Source: Floricoccus tropicus (GTDB lineage Bacteria > Bacillota > Bacilli > Lactobacillales > Streptococcaceae). From it: a stretch of DNA of 64,000 nucleotides. The notes under the pieces are model-generated. The model was not told the DNA's origin and did not search any database. It was given only the letters and a program-made list of their open reading frames with translations. The stretch spans positions 1-64,000 of the forward strand of contig NZ_MKIR01000020.1 of assembly GCF_001832905.1 (NCBI RefSeq), written 5' to 3'. A program made the position numbers and the translations under genes. This document shows, one piece after another, positions 9,249-20,936 of this stretch; the first letter of the stretch is position 1; the number at the start of each line of letters is the position of its first letter.

Positions 9249-9672
9249 ATTGGCCTAAGTGACTTGAAACATTGATACGATTTAGTGCTCTATGCAATGC
9301 AACTTCTGCACGTTTCTCAGCATTAATATTTCTTTCTGCCTTAGCAGCTTCAAGTTCTTTCTCAGCCCTAAGTTTAGCTCTTTGAGCTCTACTTGTATCT
9401 ATGTCTCTTTCACGTTCAGCAGTATCAGCGATAATATTAACTTTATTATTATTCACTTCTACTATACCCCCGTTTACTGCTACCCAATCAACATGAGAAT
9501 CATCATCAATTCTTCTAACTTTGACTTCTTCAATTTTCAATGGTGCAATAATTGGAACATGTTTAGGATAAATCCCCATTTCACCCGATTCAGTGCATAG
9601 TAGCACAAAAGAGGCATGGTGATCATATATAATTCCTGCAGGAGTTATAACTTGTACTGTCATGTAGTCCAT
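9247..9672 (-). CDS. atpC: F1Fo ATP synthase epsilon subunit
   Basis: Epsilon subunit of 141 aa: N-terminal beta-sandwich (about 1-88) and a C-terminal helical hairpin rich in Ala, Glu, Lys and Arg (90-138). It sits in the central stalk of F1 and regulates ATP hydrolysis. It is the last gene of the atp operon, 30 bp after atpD. Confidence 0.96.
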   Translation of the reverse strand: MDYMTVQVITPAGIIYDHHASFVLLCTESGEMGIYPKHVPIIAPLKIEEVKVRRIDDDSHVDWVAVNGGIVEVNNNKVNIIADTAERERDIDTSRAQRAKLRAEKELEAAKAERNINAEKRAEVALHRALNRINVSSHLGQ

Positions 9673-9702
9673 GAATTCACCTCATTTTATTTCAAAAGTA
9701 GG

Positions 9703-11151
<1,449 letters not shown>

Positions 11152-11156
11152 TCAAT

Positions 11157-12032
11157 TTAATCTAGAGCAGCAGCTCCGGTAACAACCTCAATAATTTCTT
11201 GAGTTATTCTTGATTGACGAGCTCTATTATATTGAATAGTAAGTTCGTCAATTACATTTTTAGCATTATCAGTTGCTGTTTTCATTGCAGTCATACCTGC
11301 AGCATGTTCCGCAGTTTTTGCATCGATAATAGAACCATAAATCATGCTCTCAGCATATTGAGGAAGTAATGTATCTAAGATAGCTTCCCTATCTGGTTCT
11401 AATTCAAATGTTGCATGGTAACTATTAGCTTCATCATTATCAATATCAACAATCGGTAACATTTTTTCAACACGAACTTGACTTGTAATAGAGTTTACAT
11501 GATGGTTATAACAAACATATAATTCGTCAAAAACTTCATTTTGATACATTCCGACAGCCTTTGATACGATATTTCTAACCTCATCAAAACTTGGTTGGTC
11601 TGATAATCCTCTAAGCTCATATGCAACATCAATATTGCGAGCCTTAAAAAAGTCTGCTCCAGTACCTCCAAGGGCCAAAATAACATACTCACTTTGATCT
11701 GTATGGTCATCAGTTAACATTTGCATTACAGTACGAAGTATAGTTGAATTATATCCGCCTACTAAACCTTTATCACTAGTTATTACAATATACCCAGTTC
11801 TTTTAACTGGACGACTAACTAGCATCGGGTTTTGACTATCACTGATATTTTCACTTGCTAACAAATCAGTTGTAATACTTCTAACCTTTTTTGAATATAA
11901 TTGAAAGCTTTTAGCACTCTCTTCAGATTTAGAAAGTTTAGCAGCTGATACCATCTGCATAGCTCCTGTAATCTGACTCGTCTTTCTTGTTGATTCGATT
12001 TTTGTTTTTATTTCATTAAGAGAAGCACCCAT
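11157..12032 (-). CDS. atpG: F1Fo ATP synthase gamma subunit
   Basis: Gamma subunit of 291 aa forming the rotating central stalk. Long N-terminal helix ([20 protein letters not shown]) and conserved C-terminal helix ([22 protein letters not shown]) are both present. It lies between atpA and atpD. Confidence 0.97.
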   Translation of the reverse strand: MGASLNEIKTKIESTRKTSQITGAMQMVSAAKLSKSEESAKSFQLYSKKVRSITTDLLASENISDSQNPMLVSRPVKRTGYIVITSDKGLVGGYNSTILRTVMQMLTDDHTDQSEYVILALGGTGADFFKARNIDVAYELRGLSDQPSFDEVRNIVSKAVGMYQNEVFDELYVCYNHHVNSITSQVRVEKMLPIVDIDNDEANSYHATFELEPDREAILDTLLPQYAESMIYGSIIDAKTAEHAAGMTAMKTATDNAKNVIDELTIQYNRARQSRITQEIIEVVTGAAALD

Positions 12033-12046
12033 TGTCTGCCCTCCTA

Positions 12047-13558
12047 TTATAAGCTGATACTATTTTTAAATTCTTCAATCGCGTCATCAAGTAAATTTTG
12101 ATCTGGAAGATCTTCTGTTTCGGCAATTGTTTTCAATAGTTCAGGATGTTTTGTATCAAAGAAATTAAACAGTTGGTCTTGAAACTCAAGAATATTATCA
12201 ACTGGTACCGCATCTAAGAAACCATGTGTTAGAGCATATAAAATCAATACTTCTTTTTCCACAGTAAGAGGTTCATGAAGTGGTTGTTTTAAGACTTCAA
12301 TGGTTCTACGACCACGATTTAACTTAGCTTGTGTTGTAGCATCCAAATCACTACCAAACTGAGTAAACGCTTCTAGCTCACGATAACTTGCCAAATCTAG
12401 ACGAAGAGTACCTGCAACCTTTTTCATCGCCTTAATTTGTGCACTCCCTCCAACACGAGATACAGATGAACCTGCATCAATCGCTGGACGTACACCTGAG
12501 TAGAATAAATCTGTTTCAAGGAATATTTGTCCATCTGTAATAGAGATTACATTTGTTGCAATATATCCCGAAATATCCCCTGCTTGAGTTTCAATAAACG
12601 GTAGAGCAGTCATACTTCCACCGCCAAGTTCATCTGATAACTGAGCAGCTCTCTCTAACAAACGAGAATGAAGATAAAATACATCCCCAGGATATGCTTC
12701 ACGGCCTGGAGGTCTACGAAGTAATAACGAAAGTTCACGGTATGCAACGGCTTGCTTAGTCAAATCGTCATAAACAATTAAAACATGCTTGCCATTATAC
12801 ATAAACTCTTCACCCATTGCCGCACCTGCATATGGAGCCAAGTATAACAATGGAGCCGGGTGACTAGCACCAGCAGTCATTACAATAGTGTAGTCAAGCG
12901 CACCATACTTTTTCAATGTTTCAACTTGGTTTCTTACAGTTGATTCTTTTTGTCCAATCGCAACATAAATACATACCATATCTTTACCTTTTTGGTTAAG
13001 AATTGTATCAATTGCAATACTTGTTTTACCAGTTTGACGGTCACCAATTATAAGTTCACGTTGACCACGACCAATTGGAACTAAAGCATCTATCGCTTTA
13101 ATACCTGTTTGCAAAGGTTTATCAACAGATTTTCTTTGCATAACTCCAGGTGCTGGAAATTCAACAGGACGAGTTTTATCAGTTTTGATTTCTCCCATTC
13201 CATCAATTGGTTGACCTAAAGGATTAACTACACGTCCAATAAGGGCTTCACCAACTGGAACTTCCATGATTTTCCCAGTTCTTTTAACAGTATCACCCTC
13301 ACGGATTGAACTGTAATCTCCAAGAATAATAATACCTACATCTGTTGATTCTAAATTTTGCGCCATACCGTATGATCCATTTGAAAATTCAAGGAGTTCT
13401 CCACTCATTGCATTTTCTAGGCCATGTGCACGCGCAATACCATCACCAATATAAGTAATTACACCAGTTTCAGCAACTGAAAAATCTGGAGTAAATTTTT
13501 CAATTTGCTCTTTTAAGAGCGAGCTGATTTCATTAGCATTAATAGCCAAATTTTTCAC
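12047..13558 (-). CDS. atpA: F1Fo ATP synthase alpha subunit
   Basis: Alpha subunit of 503 aa with P-loop GDRQTGKT (about residues 169-176), the arginine-finger region [15 protein letters not shown] and the C-terminal helical domain. It binds non-catalytic nucleotide and completes the beta active sites. It begins 6 bp after atpH. Confidence 0.98.
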   Translation of the reverse strand: MKNLAINANEISSLLKEQIEKFTPDFSVAETGVITYIGDGIARAHGLENAMSGELLEFSNGSYGMAQNLESTDVGIIILGDYSSIREGDTVKRTGKIMEVPVGEALIGRVVNPLGQPIDGMGEIKTDKTRPVEFPAPGVMQRKSVDKPLQTGIKAIDALVPIGRGQRELIIGDRQTGKTSIAIDTILNQKGKDMVCIYVAIGQKESTVRNQVETLKKYGALDYTIVMTAGASHPAPLLYLAPYAGAAMGEEFMYNGKHVLIVYDDLTKQAVAYRELSLLLRRPPGREAYPGDVFYLHSRLLERAAQLSDELGGGSMTALPFIETQAGDISGYIATNVISITDGQIFLETDLFYSGVRPAIDAGSSVSRVGGSAQIKAMKKVAGTLRLDLASYRELEAFTQFGSDLDATTQAKLNRGRRTIEVLKQPLHEPLTVEKEVLILYALTHGFLDAVPVDNILEFQDQLFNFFDTKHPELLKTIAETEDLPDQNLLDDAIEEFKNSISL

Positions 13559-13564
13559 CGCCTC

Positions 13565-14092
13565 CTACATAATCTCTTGTGACAATTTTGATAATTGCGT
13601 TTTAATACTCGAATCAATAATCTTTCCGCGACTCTTTATTACCATACCTCCTATAATTGAAGGGTCTATGGTATTAATGATAACTACATCATTCAAATTA
13701 AATTTCTGCGCAGAAATAGCTTTTATTTTTTCAAGTTGATGCTCATTTAGTGCAATAGTAGAAGTAACTTCAACTTGTGCCCGCCCATTTGCATCTTCAA
13801 TTTCTAATAATGTTTGCTGAAGGATTTCCTCTAATTGTGAAACTCTTTTATTCTTAACTAATAAGATTAAAAAATTACCCATTAAACTTGATGAACTTTT
13901 AACAAATTCATCAATAATAATTTTTTTATCTTTATATGAATAAGATTCATCTGTTAGAAATTTCATCAAATTTGATTGTTTGATTATTTCCAATAATGTA
14001 TTAGATTCCTCAGCTAACCCATCTGTTTTTCCAGCATCAGCAAAAGCTTCAAGCAAGGCTTTACTGTACCTTTTTGATACAATCAAACTCAT
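13565..14092 (-). CDS. atpH: F1Fo ATP synthase delta subunit
   Basis: Delta subunit of 175 aa: N-terminal six-helix bundle starting SKRYSKALLEAF and a C-terminal region with the typical IIGGMVIKSRGKIIDSSI motif. It joins F1 to the peripheral stalk b dimer. It lies between atpF and atpA, with gaps of 9 and 6 bp. Confidence 0.96.
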   Translation of the reverse strand: MSLIVSKRYSKALLEAFADAGKTDGLAEESNTLLEIIKQSNLMKFLTDESYSYKDKKIIIDEFVKSSSSLMGNFLILLVKNKRVSQLEEILQQTLLEIEDANGRAQVEVTSTIALNEHQLEKIKAISAQKFNLNDVVIINTIDPSIIGGMVIKSRGKIIDSSIKTQLSKLSQEIM

Positions 14093-14101
14093 ACTTTTCT
14101 C

Positions 14102-14611
14102 CTACTCGTTACCTAATTTTTCAAGATATGAATCAATAAGAGCAGATTGAGATTTCTCATCAAGTGAACTACCAATAAGTTTTTCAGCAAGTTTGACAGA
14201 AATAGAAGCAATTTCATCCTTCACATTTCCTAGAGCATCATCATGCTCTCTTGCAATTTCTTCTGTAGCACGAGCTTTTAAATTTTTCACTTCTTCATGA
14301 GCATCTGCAATTATCTTTTCGCTACTCGTATTTGCTGTTGCTGTGGCATCTTTAAGAATTTTACTAGCTTCTTGTCTGCTAGAAGAAAGTTCTTCTTGAC
14401 GTCGTTTAGCAAGCTCTTCAGCTTTCTTTCTTGCATCCTCTGCGTTGTCTATGTCATTAGATATTTTTTCAGCTCTTTGCTCAAAAATATTTGTAATGGC
14501 TCCCCATGCAAATTTTTTAATAAGAAGCAAGAGAATTAAGAAGGCTCCACTTGAAACGATTATGTCTCCAAAAAGAGTATTCTCACTAGCAGTTTCTAAA
14601 ATAATAAACAT
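14102..14611 (-). CDS. atpF: F1Fo ATP synthase b subunit
   Basis: Subunit b of 169 aa: one N-terminal membrane helix (about 16-36), then a long charged coiled coil rich in Ala, Glu and Lys, forming the peripheral stalk. It follows atpB by 11 bp. Confidence 0.95.
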   Translation of the reverse strand: MFIILETASENTLFGDIIVSSGAFLILLLLIKKFAWGAITNIFEQRAEKISNDIDNAEDARKKAEELAKRRQEELSSSRQEASKILKDATATANTSSEKIIADAHEEVKNLKARATEEIAREHDDALGNVKDEIASISVKLAEKLIGSSLDEKSQSALIDSYLEKLGNE

Positions 14612-14622
14612 ACTTTATACTC

Positions 14623-15339
14623 CTATTCTTCTTCCGATATTTTATGCGACATATAAACCATTGTTAAAGTCACAAATATGTACGCTTGTAAGCATGAAAT
14701 AAACACTGAGAATGCTGTCCAAGCAAGTTCTAAAACTAGGGCAACCGGTATTAATATAGGTTTTGAATTACCCATACCAGTCAAGAGCCCAAGCAATACT
14801 TCGCCTGCAAAAATATTCCCGTATAACCTCAAACCGAGTGTTAAGAAATTTGTAAATTCTTCTACAATATTCAATGGAGTCATAAGAACTGGACTGAAGA
14901 ATCCTTTAAGATAACTTTTAAATCCTTTGCGTTCAACTCCATAAAAATTCGATAATAGAATAACCATCATTGCCAAAGTCATAGTAACGGCTGGAGTCGC
15001 TGTTGGGCTCTTCCATAAGCTTACATGATTAGGTGTGACAATCTTGGTTACTAAACCAATATTATTAGAAACTAATATAAAAGTAAAAAGAACAAAAGCA
15101 AATAAACTAAAGTTTTTTACCTCTCCTGCTCCCGCATTACTTTTAACTATTCCATTTGTAAAATCTACAAACCACTCTAAAACATTTTGTTTTCCTTGAG
15201 GCTTTAATTTCATATTTCGGCTTGCCCAAAAAACCAAACCAAAAATAATCGTACAAGTTAATATCGTCATTAGAAGAACGGTTCCATCAAAGTAAACTGG
15301 TCCTATATTAAAGATCAGATCACGTTCTTCACCATTCAT
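14623..15339 (-). CDS. atpB: F1Fo ATP synthase a subunit
   Basis: Subunit a of 238 aa with about five to six membrane segments and the conserved proton-channel arginine in LTLGLRLYGNIFAGE. Gene order is the Streptococcaceae one, with c before a. It starts 28 bp after atpE. Confidence 0.96.
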   Translation of the reverse strand: MNGEERDLIFNIGPVYFDGTVLLMTILTCTIIFGLVFWASRNMKLKPQGKQNVLEWFVDFTNGIVKSNAGAGEVKNFSLFAFVLFTFILVSNNIGLVTKIVTPNHVSLWKSPTATPAVTMTLAMMVILLSNFYGVERKGFKSYLKGFFSPVLMTPLNIVEEFTNFLTLGLRLYGNIFAGEVLLGLLTGMGNSKPILIPVALVLELAWTAFSVFISCLQAYIFVTLTMVYMSHKISEEE

Positions 15340-15367
15340 TTCATTCCTCCAATATTAAGTTTAATGA

Positions 15368-15586
<219 letters not shown>

Positions 15587-15608
15587 TTAAAACCTCTTTC
15601 TTTTATTT

Positions 15609-15675
15609 TTGACATAAAGTGAACTTTATATCAATTGAACAATGAAATTCTAGTCTTATTTTTGTCTTTTGTCAA
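15609..15675 (-). promoter_or_regulatory. atp operon promoter and leader stem-loop
   Basis: TTGACA (15670-15675), a 17-bp spacer and TAGAAT (15647-15652). The roughly 57-nt leader holds an 11-bp stem with a 4-nt loop (15609-15634, one U-G wobble) and no T-tract, so it is not a terminator. It ends upstream of the AAGAGG ribosome site. Confidence 0.75.
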
Positions 15676-15742
15676 ATGTTTTTAGGTGTTTTTGAAAGTC
15701 TTTTTTTCATTTACTGAAAATGACGCTTTCTTTTCTTTCTAT

Positions 15743-17965
15743 TTATTTCATCATTTGAATATTTAATTGTTTTCCTTTCTTCCTTAATACTATTTGTCCA
15801 TGTAAATCAGTACGAAAAACTTCTACATTATTTTTCTCAAAAATTTCTAATGTTTCTTGATTTGGATGCTTATATCTGTTATTAATTCCACAGGAAATTA
15901 ATGCATATTTTGGTTTGATAAGTTCAATAAATTGTTTTGAGGAACTTGTCTTACTTCCATGATGACCTGCCTTTAGTACATCAACTGGTAGTTTTGAATA
16001 CTCATTAACTATTTCCCTCTCTCCCTCTTCTTCTAAATCGCCCGTAAAAAGAAAATATTTATTTAATAGCTTTCCATATAAAACTATTGAGTCATCATTA
16101 CCACCATCTCCCTTTTTCAGCGGACTAATTACCTCAATATATGAACTAAAAATATTAATCTTATCTCCAGTTTGAACAAGTTTTACTTTCGTTTTTGTTT
16201 TCTTTAATTTTTCAACTAGCGCCTTACTATTCAGAGCACCTTCTGTTATCCAAATCTCTTTAATTTTAAATTCCTTCGATACTTCTAAAAGATCACCCAT
16301 ATGATCTTCATGAGCATGAGTCAATACAAGTATATCAATTCTACCAACTCCTTGGCTTTTAATATATGGAATTACAGTACGACTTGCATTTGAATTCGAT
16401 ATTCTCTCACGCCATTTCTCTGTAGGATTAATATCAAGTCTTCCTCCAACATCAATTAGAACATTTTTTCTATCAAACTTATTTTGTAAGAAGATACTAT
16501 CACCTTGACCAACATCAATCATTGATATTTGCCCATATAAATTCCATTTATTTAATAATAATAGAAGAAAGAATGCTGGGATTATGTAAATTGTATTTTT
16601 TCTAGGTAAATAATCGAAAAGTAAAAATAATAAAAGAAGCATGGTCATCAAAATGAAAAGTGACGGTTTGCCCAATACTATAGGATTTTTAAAAATTCCG
16701 TTGACAAACATAATAATTCGCTCCAATACTATAAATATAAAGTTTAAGATTTCAAAATTATATCCTGTCAACAAACTTGTTATAAAAATTATTAATAATG
16801 ACGGAAGAATTAAGTAAGTAAAAAGAATATTGAACACTGTAGTTAGAATTATTGAAAATGGTTGAAACTGATAGAAATAATAAATTAATATTGGTAAAAC
16901 TGTCGTTGATAAAAGAAATGATTGAAAAAAACTTGCTAAAAGAGGATTTTTTATTTTAAATTTATTTGCCAATATGTAAATTACAAATGAAAAGAAAAAA
17001 GAAAGTACTCCACCTACTGTCAATAAAAATTTAGGCTTAATAAGCATAAAAGTCATAACAGTAATTGAAAAATTATCTATACCTTTAATTCCAAAATTCG
17101 AAAGGTTTTTTTGAAATAAACTTCTGTTAACTGAAATAGAAAATCCAGTTAAGCCACCATATATAAAAGATAAAGGAACAATAAATTTATTAGTTTGATC
17201 TGTTCGAAACCCTAAACGTAGTAGCAACTTCCTTAAACTTTCAATAAAAAAGTTTACATGCATTCCACTTAAGGAGAACAGGTGTACAATTCCTAACGAT
17301 GAATAAATATCTCTCATCTCAGAAAAATCTTTGGTAATATTACCAAATAAAAGCACCGACATATAATTGTTCATTGGTTTTGGAATTTCATTATTTATGT
17401 AATTTATACATTTTCTTCGTTGACTCCTCAGAATATCGAATGGATTATAAGTTTTTAAAGGTTTTATTTTATATATTTGATTTACATTGACCACTCTATA
17501 TATATTTTGTGTCTTTAAATATTTTTGATAGTCAAAACCATTTTCGTTTCTTTGTCCTTCCGCAATATCCGTTGTAGCTTCAACTTCAAGTAATACATTC
17601 TCTGATAAGTTTTTAAAGTATTCTTGCTCCTCCTTAGTTTTTAACTTGTAAAATACTTGGTAATACTTCCCCTTGCTTTTTGCCTTAAAAGATAGACTAT
17701 CGCCGTTTATTTGAAAACTATCAATTGAAGGTTTTAGATGTGTAACTTCCCCAGGTGCATTTTCAAAATGTTTACTTTCCTGATAATTAATAAAAGAAAA
17801 ATAAATACCAAAAAAGATTAAGATGAAAATATATTTGAAACCAAAATTTTTAATAAATAATATTATTGAAAATAGGAAAACACTCAAAATCAACATATTA
17901 AAAGAGAAAGTCAAGAAATAAGTCAATGTAAGTAGATAGACTAAGTATATTTTATTTACTTTCAT
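15743..17965 (-). CDS. comEC: Competence DNA-uptake channel protein ComEC
   Basis: ComEC/Rec2 of 740 aa. An N-terminal membrane/OB region (1-200), the Competence domain with GIVHLFSLSGMHV and many membrane helices (about 220-480), and a C-terminal metallo-beta-lactamase-like domain (about 495-735) with DVGQGDS, LTHAHEDHMGD and AGHHGSKTSSS are seen. It carries single-stranded DNA across the membrane. It follows comEA by 8 bp. I found no convincing terminator after it, so transcripts may run into the atp promoter region. Confidence 0.95.
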   Translation of the reverse strand: MKVNKIYLVYLLTLTYFLTFSFNMLILSVFLFSIILFIKNFGFKYIFILIFFGIYFSFINYQESKHFENAPGEVTHLKPSIDSFQINGDSLSFKAKSKGKYYQVFYKLKTKEEQEYFKNLSENVLLEVEATTDIAEGQRNENGFDYQKYLKTQNIYRVVNVNQIYKIKPLKTYNPFDILRSQRRKCINYINNEIPKPMNNYMSVLLFGNITKDFSEMRDIYSSLGIVHLFSLSGMHVNFFIESLRKLLLRLGFRTDQTNKFIVPLSFIYGGLTGFSISVNRSLFQKNLSNFGIKGIDNFSITVMTFMLIKPKFLLTVGGVLSFFFSFVIYILANKFKIKNPLLASFFQSFLLSTTVLPILIYYFYQFQPFSIILTTVFNILFTYLILPSLLIIFITSLLTGYNFEILNFIFIVLERIIMFVNGIFKNPIVLGKPSLFILMTMLLLLFLLFDYLPRKNTIYIIPAFFLLLLLNKWNLYGQISMIDVGQGDSIFLQNKFDRKNVLIDVGGRLDINPTEKWRERISNSNASRTVIPYIKSQGVGRIDILVLTHAHEDHMGDLLEVSKEFKIKEIWITEGALNSKALVEKLKKTKTKVKLVQTGDKINIFSSYIEVISPLKKGDGGNDDSIVLYGKLLNKYFLFTGDLEEEGEREIVNEYSKLPVDVLKAGHHGSKTSSSKQFIELIKPKYALISCGINNRYKHPNQETLEIFEKNNVEVFRTDLHGQIVLRKKGKQLNIQMMK

Positions 17966-17973
17966 ACTTTCTC

Positions 17974-18660
17974 CTAATCAACCGTTATATTCTCCTTTAA
18001 TTTTTCAATTGATTTAGCTCCAAAACCATTAACATTCTGCAATTCTTCAATTGTTTTAAAATTTCCATTTTGTTCACGATAATCTATAATATCTTGAGCT
18101 TTCTTAGCACCAACTCCTGATAAAGTTTGTAGCTGATTTACATCTGCAATATTAATATTAATTTTATTACCACTTGCATTTATTTTTTCACTATTATTGA
18201 TTGATTCGGAGGGTTCAGCTACAATATTTATATTTTCTCCTATTGATGCTACATAGATAACCATTTCGTCAGTAATTTTTTGTGCTAAATTTACTGACTT
18301 ATTATCTGCATCTTTAGTCATTCCTCCTGCCAATTTAACCACATCATTTACCCTTAAATTCGAACTAACTTTATATGTTCCTGGCTTATTAACTGCTCCC
18401 TTCATATCAACAACTATTGATGAATTTTCTTGTTTTTCAATGTTTGAAATACTATTTTCACTCTTTTCAGTGTGGATGTCTATTTTATTCTCTTCTTGAT
18501 CTGATAACAGTTTACTGAATGATTGATTTTCTGTTTCTCCCTCGTTTTTATTAAGAAAAGAAAAACTAAATATACTAAGTAATATCAATAAGAAAGTGAA
18601 AACAGCAATATATTTTTTATGATTCTTTATTTTTTCAATTATTTCTGTTTGAAAATTCAT
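17974..18660 (-). CDS. comEA: Competence DNA receptor ComEA
   Basis: Membrane-anchored double-stranded DNA receptor of 228 aa. One N-terminal membrane helix (about 17-34), a polar linker, an SLBB-like domain (about 80-145, VVDMKGAVNKPGTY) and a C-terminal helix-hairpin-helix pair (about 168-226, LSGVGAKKAQDII and VNGFGAKSIEKL). It hands DNA to ComEC. A com-box-like motif lies 19 bp upstream and the ribosome site AAAGGAG is close to it. Confidence 0.95.
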   Translation of the reverse strand: MNFQTEIIEKIKNHKKYIAVFTFLLILLSIFSFSFLNKNEGETENQSFSKLLSDQEENKIDIHTEKSENSISNIEKQENSSIVVDMKGAVNKPGTYKVSSNLRVNDVVKLAGGMTKDADNKSVNLAQKITDEMVIYVASIGENINIVAEPSESINNSEKINASGNKININIADVNQLQTLSGVGAKKAQDIIDYREQNGNFKTIEELQNVNGFGAKSIEKLKENITVD

Positions 18661-18679
18661 TAATTTCTCCTTTATTGTT

Positions 18680-18687
18680 TATACGAA
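18680..18687 (-). promoter_or_regulatory. Com-box-like element of comEA
   Basis: TTCGTATA preceded by T-rich sequence (TTTTTTCGTATA on the minus strand) differs at one base from the ComX-dependent TNCGAATA element. It lies 19 nt before the comEA ATG, and its T-run is the U-tract of the upstream terminator. Confidence 0.65.
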
Positions 18688-18724
18688 AAAACTTCCCTTC
18701 CTTAACAAGGAAAGAGAAGTTTTT
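18686..18724. terminator. Terminator between ABC exporter operon and comEA
   Basis: Stem AACTTCCCTTCCTT paired with AAGGAAAGAGAAGTT (one mismatch and one bulge), flanked by T runs on both strands. Confidence 0.8.
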
Positions 18725-18741
18725 ATAATATATCAATAAAA

Positions 18742-19968
18742 TTATGAGCGCTTAAATGAATTGATGAGTTGTTTAAATATTTTATCATCACTATATGATA
18801 GAACATTTTTCGCATAGACTTTTTCTGCACCTTTGGTAATTAATCCTATTACTACAACTTCAATAACTAAAGCAATTACCGCCTCTTTCATGGTTGCGTA
18901 TTGAATTGCTAAGCGTGATGGCATTAGTGATTGTGAAATATATGGTACGTAAGATAATATTTTTATCAAAAGATTATTTGGTGAACCAGCTACCGTGAAT
19001 CCTAAGATATATCCAATCATTGAAAGGTACATGACAGGTGCTACTGCCTGTTGAACTTGACTTTGTTCATTAACCAGAGAAGCAACTATTGATGCTAGTA
19101 CAAGATATCCAAAGATTGCAACGAGAACCATCGCAAGTGTTACGGCTAAGAAACCTAGATCAACTCCTGAAAGGACTTCTTTTACCATCTTTAACATATC
19201 GTTATCTTTAAAGAAAAATAGTGCAATGAATACTGTTGCTACATAAATTGCAATTTGAGTTAAAGCTAAGGCAAATATTCCAATTAATTTGCCATAATAT
19301 TGAACTTTTGCACTAGTTGCAGCTAAAAGAATTTCCATGATCCGTGATGATTTTTCATTAGCTATTTCTTGCGCTATCATTCCAACGTAAATTGATAGAA
19401 GCATAAAGATTAGTATACCAGTCGCAGAGCTAATTGCATAATTAGCACCATTTGCGACATCACCACCAGCCTTTGTGTCACCCTTCTTATCTTGTGAATG
19501 CACAGATAAGTCAGCCGGGGCCTGAAGTGAAGCAATCTCTTGATTCGATAGATTTAACTTAGATGCTCTTTCAGTAAATTGATATTGAGTAAGGAGATTA
19601 CGAATAGTATTTTCGTCAATTTTGGCATTCGCCTCACTTGAAATTATCAAAGTAAATTTACCATTATCTTGATTCAAATATCCATCTATTTTTTCTTTTG
19701 AAAGCTCATTTTTTGCAGTATCTACACTTGATACTTCAGAAATTTCAACATCAAGTGACTTGCTTGCTTTGATATACTTTACTAGTTGTGGATCATTTAC
19801 AATTGCTAATTTTGCTTGGCTTTTATCTGCCATACTACCCATTAAAAATGTAATTCCTATTCCAACTAAGGCTACAATTATAGGAGATAATACTATTCCC
19901 CAAAAACCTATCGATTTAATTCGTGATTTATATACTTGCTTAGCTACGAGCGCTGTTTGATTATTCAT
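18742..19968 (-). CDS. ABC-2 type exporter permease, NatB-like
   Basis: Membrane protein of 408 aa with one N-terminal membrane segment (about 22-44), a large extracytoplasmic domain (about 45-175) and five further membrane segments, the layout of ABC-2 permeases of the NatB/YhaP family. ISSATGILIFMLLSIYVGMIAQEIANEKSSRI-type sequence around residues 180-212 is the family signature, and SSRIMEILL follows. It overlaps the ATPase gene by 8 bp. The substrate (sodium, drug or other amphiphile) cannot be told from the sequence. Confidence 0.85.
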   Translation of the reverse strand: MNNQTALVAKQVYKSRIKSIGFWGIVLSPIIVALVGIGITFLMGSMADKSQAKLAIVNDPQLVKYIKASKSLDVEISEVSSVDTAKNELSKEKIDGYLNQDNGKFTLIISSEANAKIDENTIRNLLTQYQFTERASKLNLSNQEIASLQAPADLSVHSQDKKGDTKAGGDVANGANYAISSATGILIFMLLSIYVGMIAQEIANEKSSRIMEILLAATSAKVQYYGKLIGIFALALTQIAIYVATVFIALFFFKDNDMLKMVKEVLSGVDLGFLAVTLAMVLVAIFGYLVLASIVASLVNEQSQVQQAVAPVMYLSMIGYILGFTVAGSPNNLLIKILSYVPYISQSLMPSRLAIQYATMKEAVIALVIEVVVIGLITKGAEKVYAKNVLSYSDDKIFKQLINSFKRS

Positions 19969-20860
19969 TAATAGCTACCTCCGCTCTAAAGATCTCATCT
20001 AAAGTAGGTGGTGCCTGCATGAATGACTGTACGTATCCATCACGAGCTACATATTCGAAAACACGTAATCCTACTTCTTCATTTTCAAGACGTAATATTC
20101 TTCCTTGACCACTCTTATTTACTGATTCAACACCTGGAATATTCAATAAATCATTAGTATCATCATCAGACTCTAGATAAATTTGTGTTCGACCGAAACT
20201 ATCGCGAATCTCTCTAACACCACCTTGCAAAACAGTTTTACCATTTTTTAGCATGGTTAAGTCATCAGATAGTTTTTCAACACCATCCATGTTATGACTT
20301 GAAAAAATAATTGCAGCTCCTTGCTCTTTAAGACGATTAATTTCTTGCATCATAAGAGCTGTATTCACTGGATCAAGACCAGTAAAAGGTTCATCTAATA
20401 TTAAAAATTCTGGTTCATGAATTATTGTTGCTATTAATTGAACTTTTTGCGCGTTACCTTTTGACAGTGTTTGAACTTTATCTGTGACTTTACCAACTAC
20501 TTCCAAACGATTCATCCAGGTATTTAATTTTTCTTTGGCATCTGATCTTTTCATTCCATGAAGCTCAGCAAAATATAAAATTTGATCCTCTACTGTTAAT
20601 TTTTGATACAATCCGCGTTCTTCAGGTAAGAAACCAATTTTCTGTTTAACTTGAGGGGTTATTTCCTTGCCCTTCCATGTGATGATAGAGCCTGAATCAG
20701 CTTTGATAAAATCCAGTATCATTCTAAAAGTTGTAGTTTTACCAGCACCATTTTGACCAATTAAACCCATAACTTGTCCTGGATTTACAGTCATATTGAG
20801 GTTAGCAACTGCTTTTTTGTCCCCAAAAGTTTTAGTTACATTTTTTAAATCTAAAACCAT
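19961..20860 (-). CDS. ABC exporter ATP-binding protein, NatA-like
   Basis: ABC ATPase of 299 aa. Seen: Walker A GQNGAGKTT, signature LSKGNAQKVQ, Walker B FLILDEPFTGLDPVN and H-loop SSHNMDG, plus a C-terminal extension (about 215-299) found in NatA/CcmA-type exporters. I start it at MVLDLKN because GGAGAAAATT precedes that ATG and a consensus promoter with operators ends 43 bp upstream; the longer open frame to 21052 runs through that promoter. It works with the permease downstream. Confidence 0.9.
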   Translation of the reverse strand: MVLDLKNVTKTFGDKKAVANLNMTVNPGQVMGLIGQNGAGKTTTFRMILDFIKADSGSIITWKGKEITPQVKQKIGFLPEERGLYQKLTVEDQILYFAELHGMKRSDAKEKLNTWMNRLEVVGKVTDKVQTLSKGNAQKVQLIATIIHEPEFLILDEPFTGLDPVNTALMMQEINRLKEQGAAIIFSSHNMDGVEKLSDDLTMLKNGKTVLQGGVREIRDSFGRTQIYLESDDDTNDLLNIPGVESVNKSGQGRILRLENEEVGLRVFEYVARDGYVQSFMQAPPTLDEIFRAEVAINE

Positions 20861-20883
20861 AATTTTCTCCTTCAAATAATTGT

Positions 20884-20936
20884 ATCGGTTACCGATACAA
20901 AGAATTATATCAGTTTCCGATATATCTGTCAACGAT
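20884..20936 (-). promoter_or_regulatory. NatAB-like promoter with three operator copies
   Basis: TTGACA (20927-20932), 17-bp spacer and TATAAT (20904-20909) form a consensus promoter. Three 13-bp dyads of the form ATCG-N5-(C/T/A)GAT lie at 20924-20936 (over -35), 20909-20921 (spacer to -10) and 20884-20896 (ATCGGTAACCGAT, near +13). Such dyads fit a TetR- or MarR-type repressor. No regulator gene is adjacent. Confidence 0.8.
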
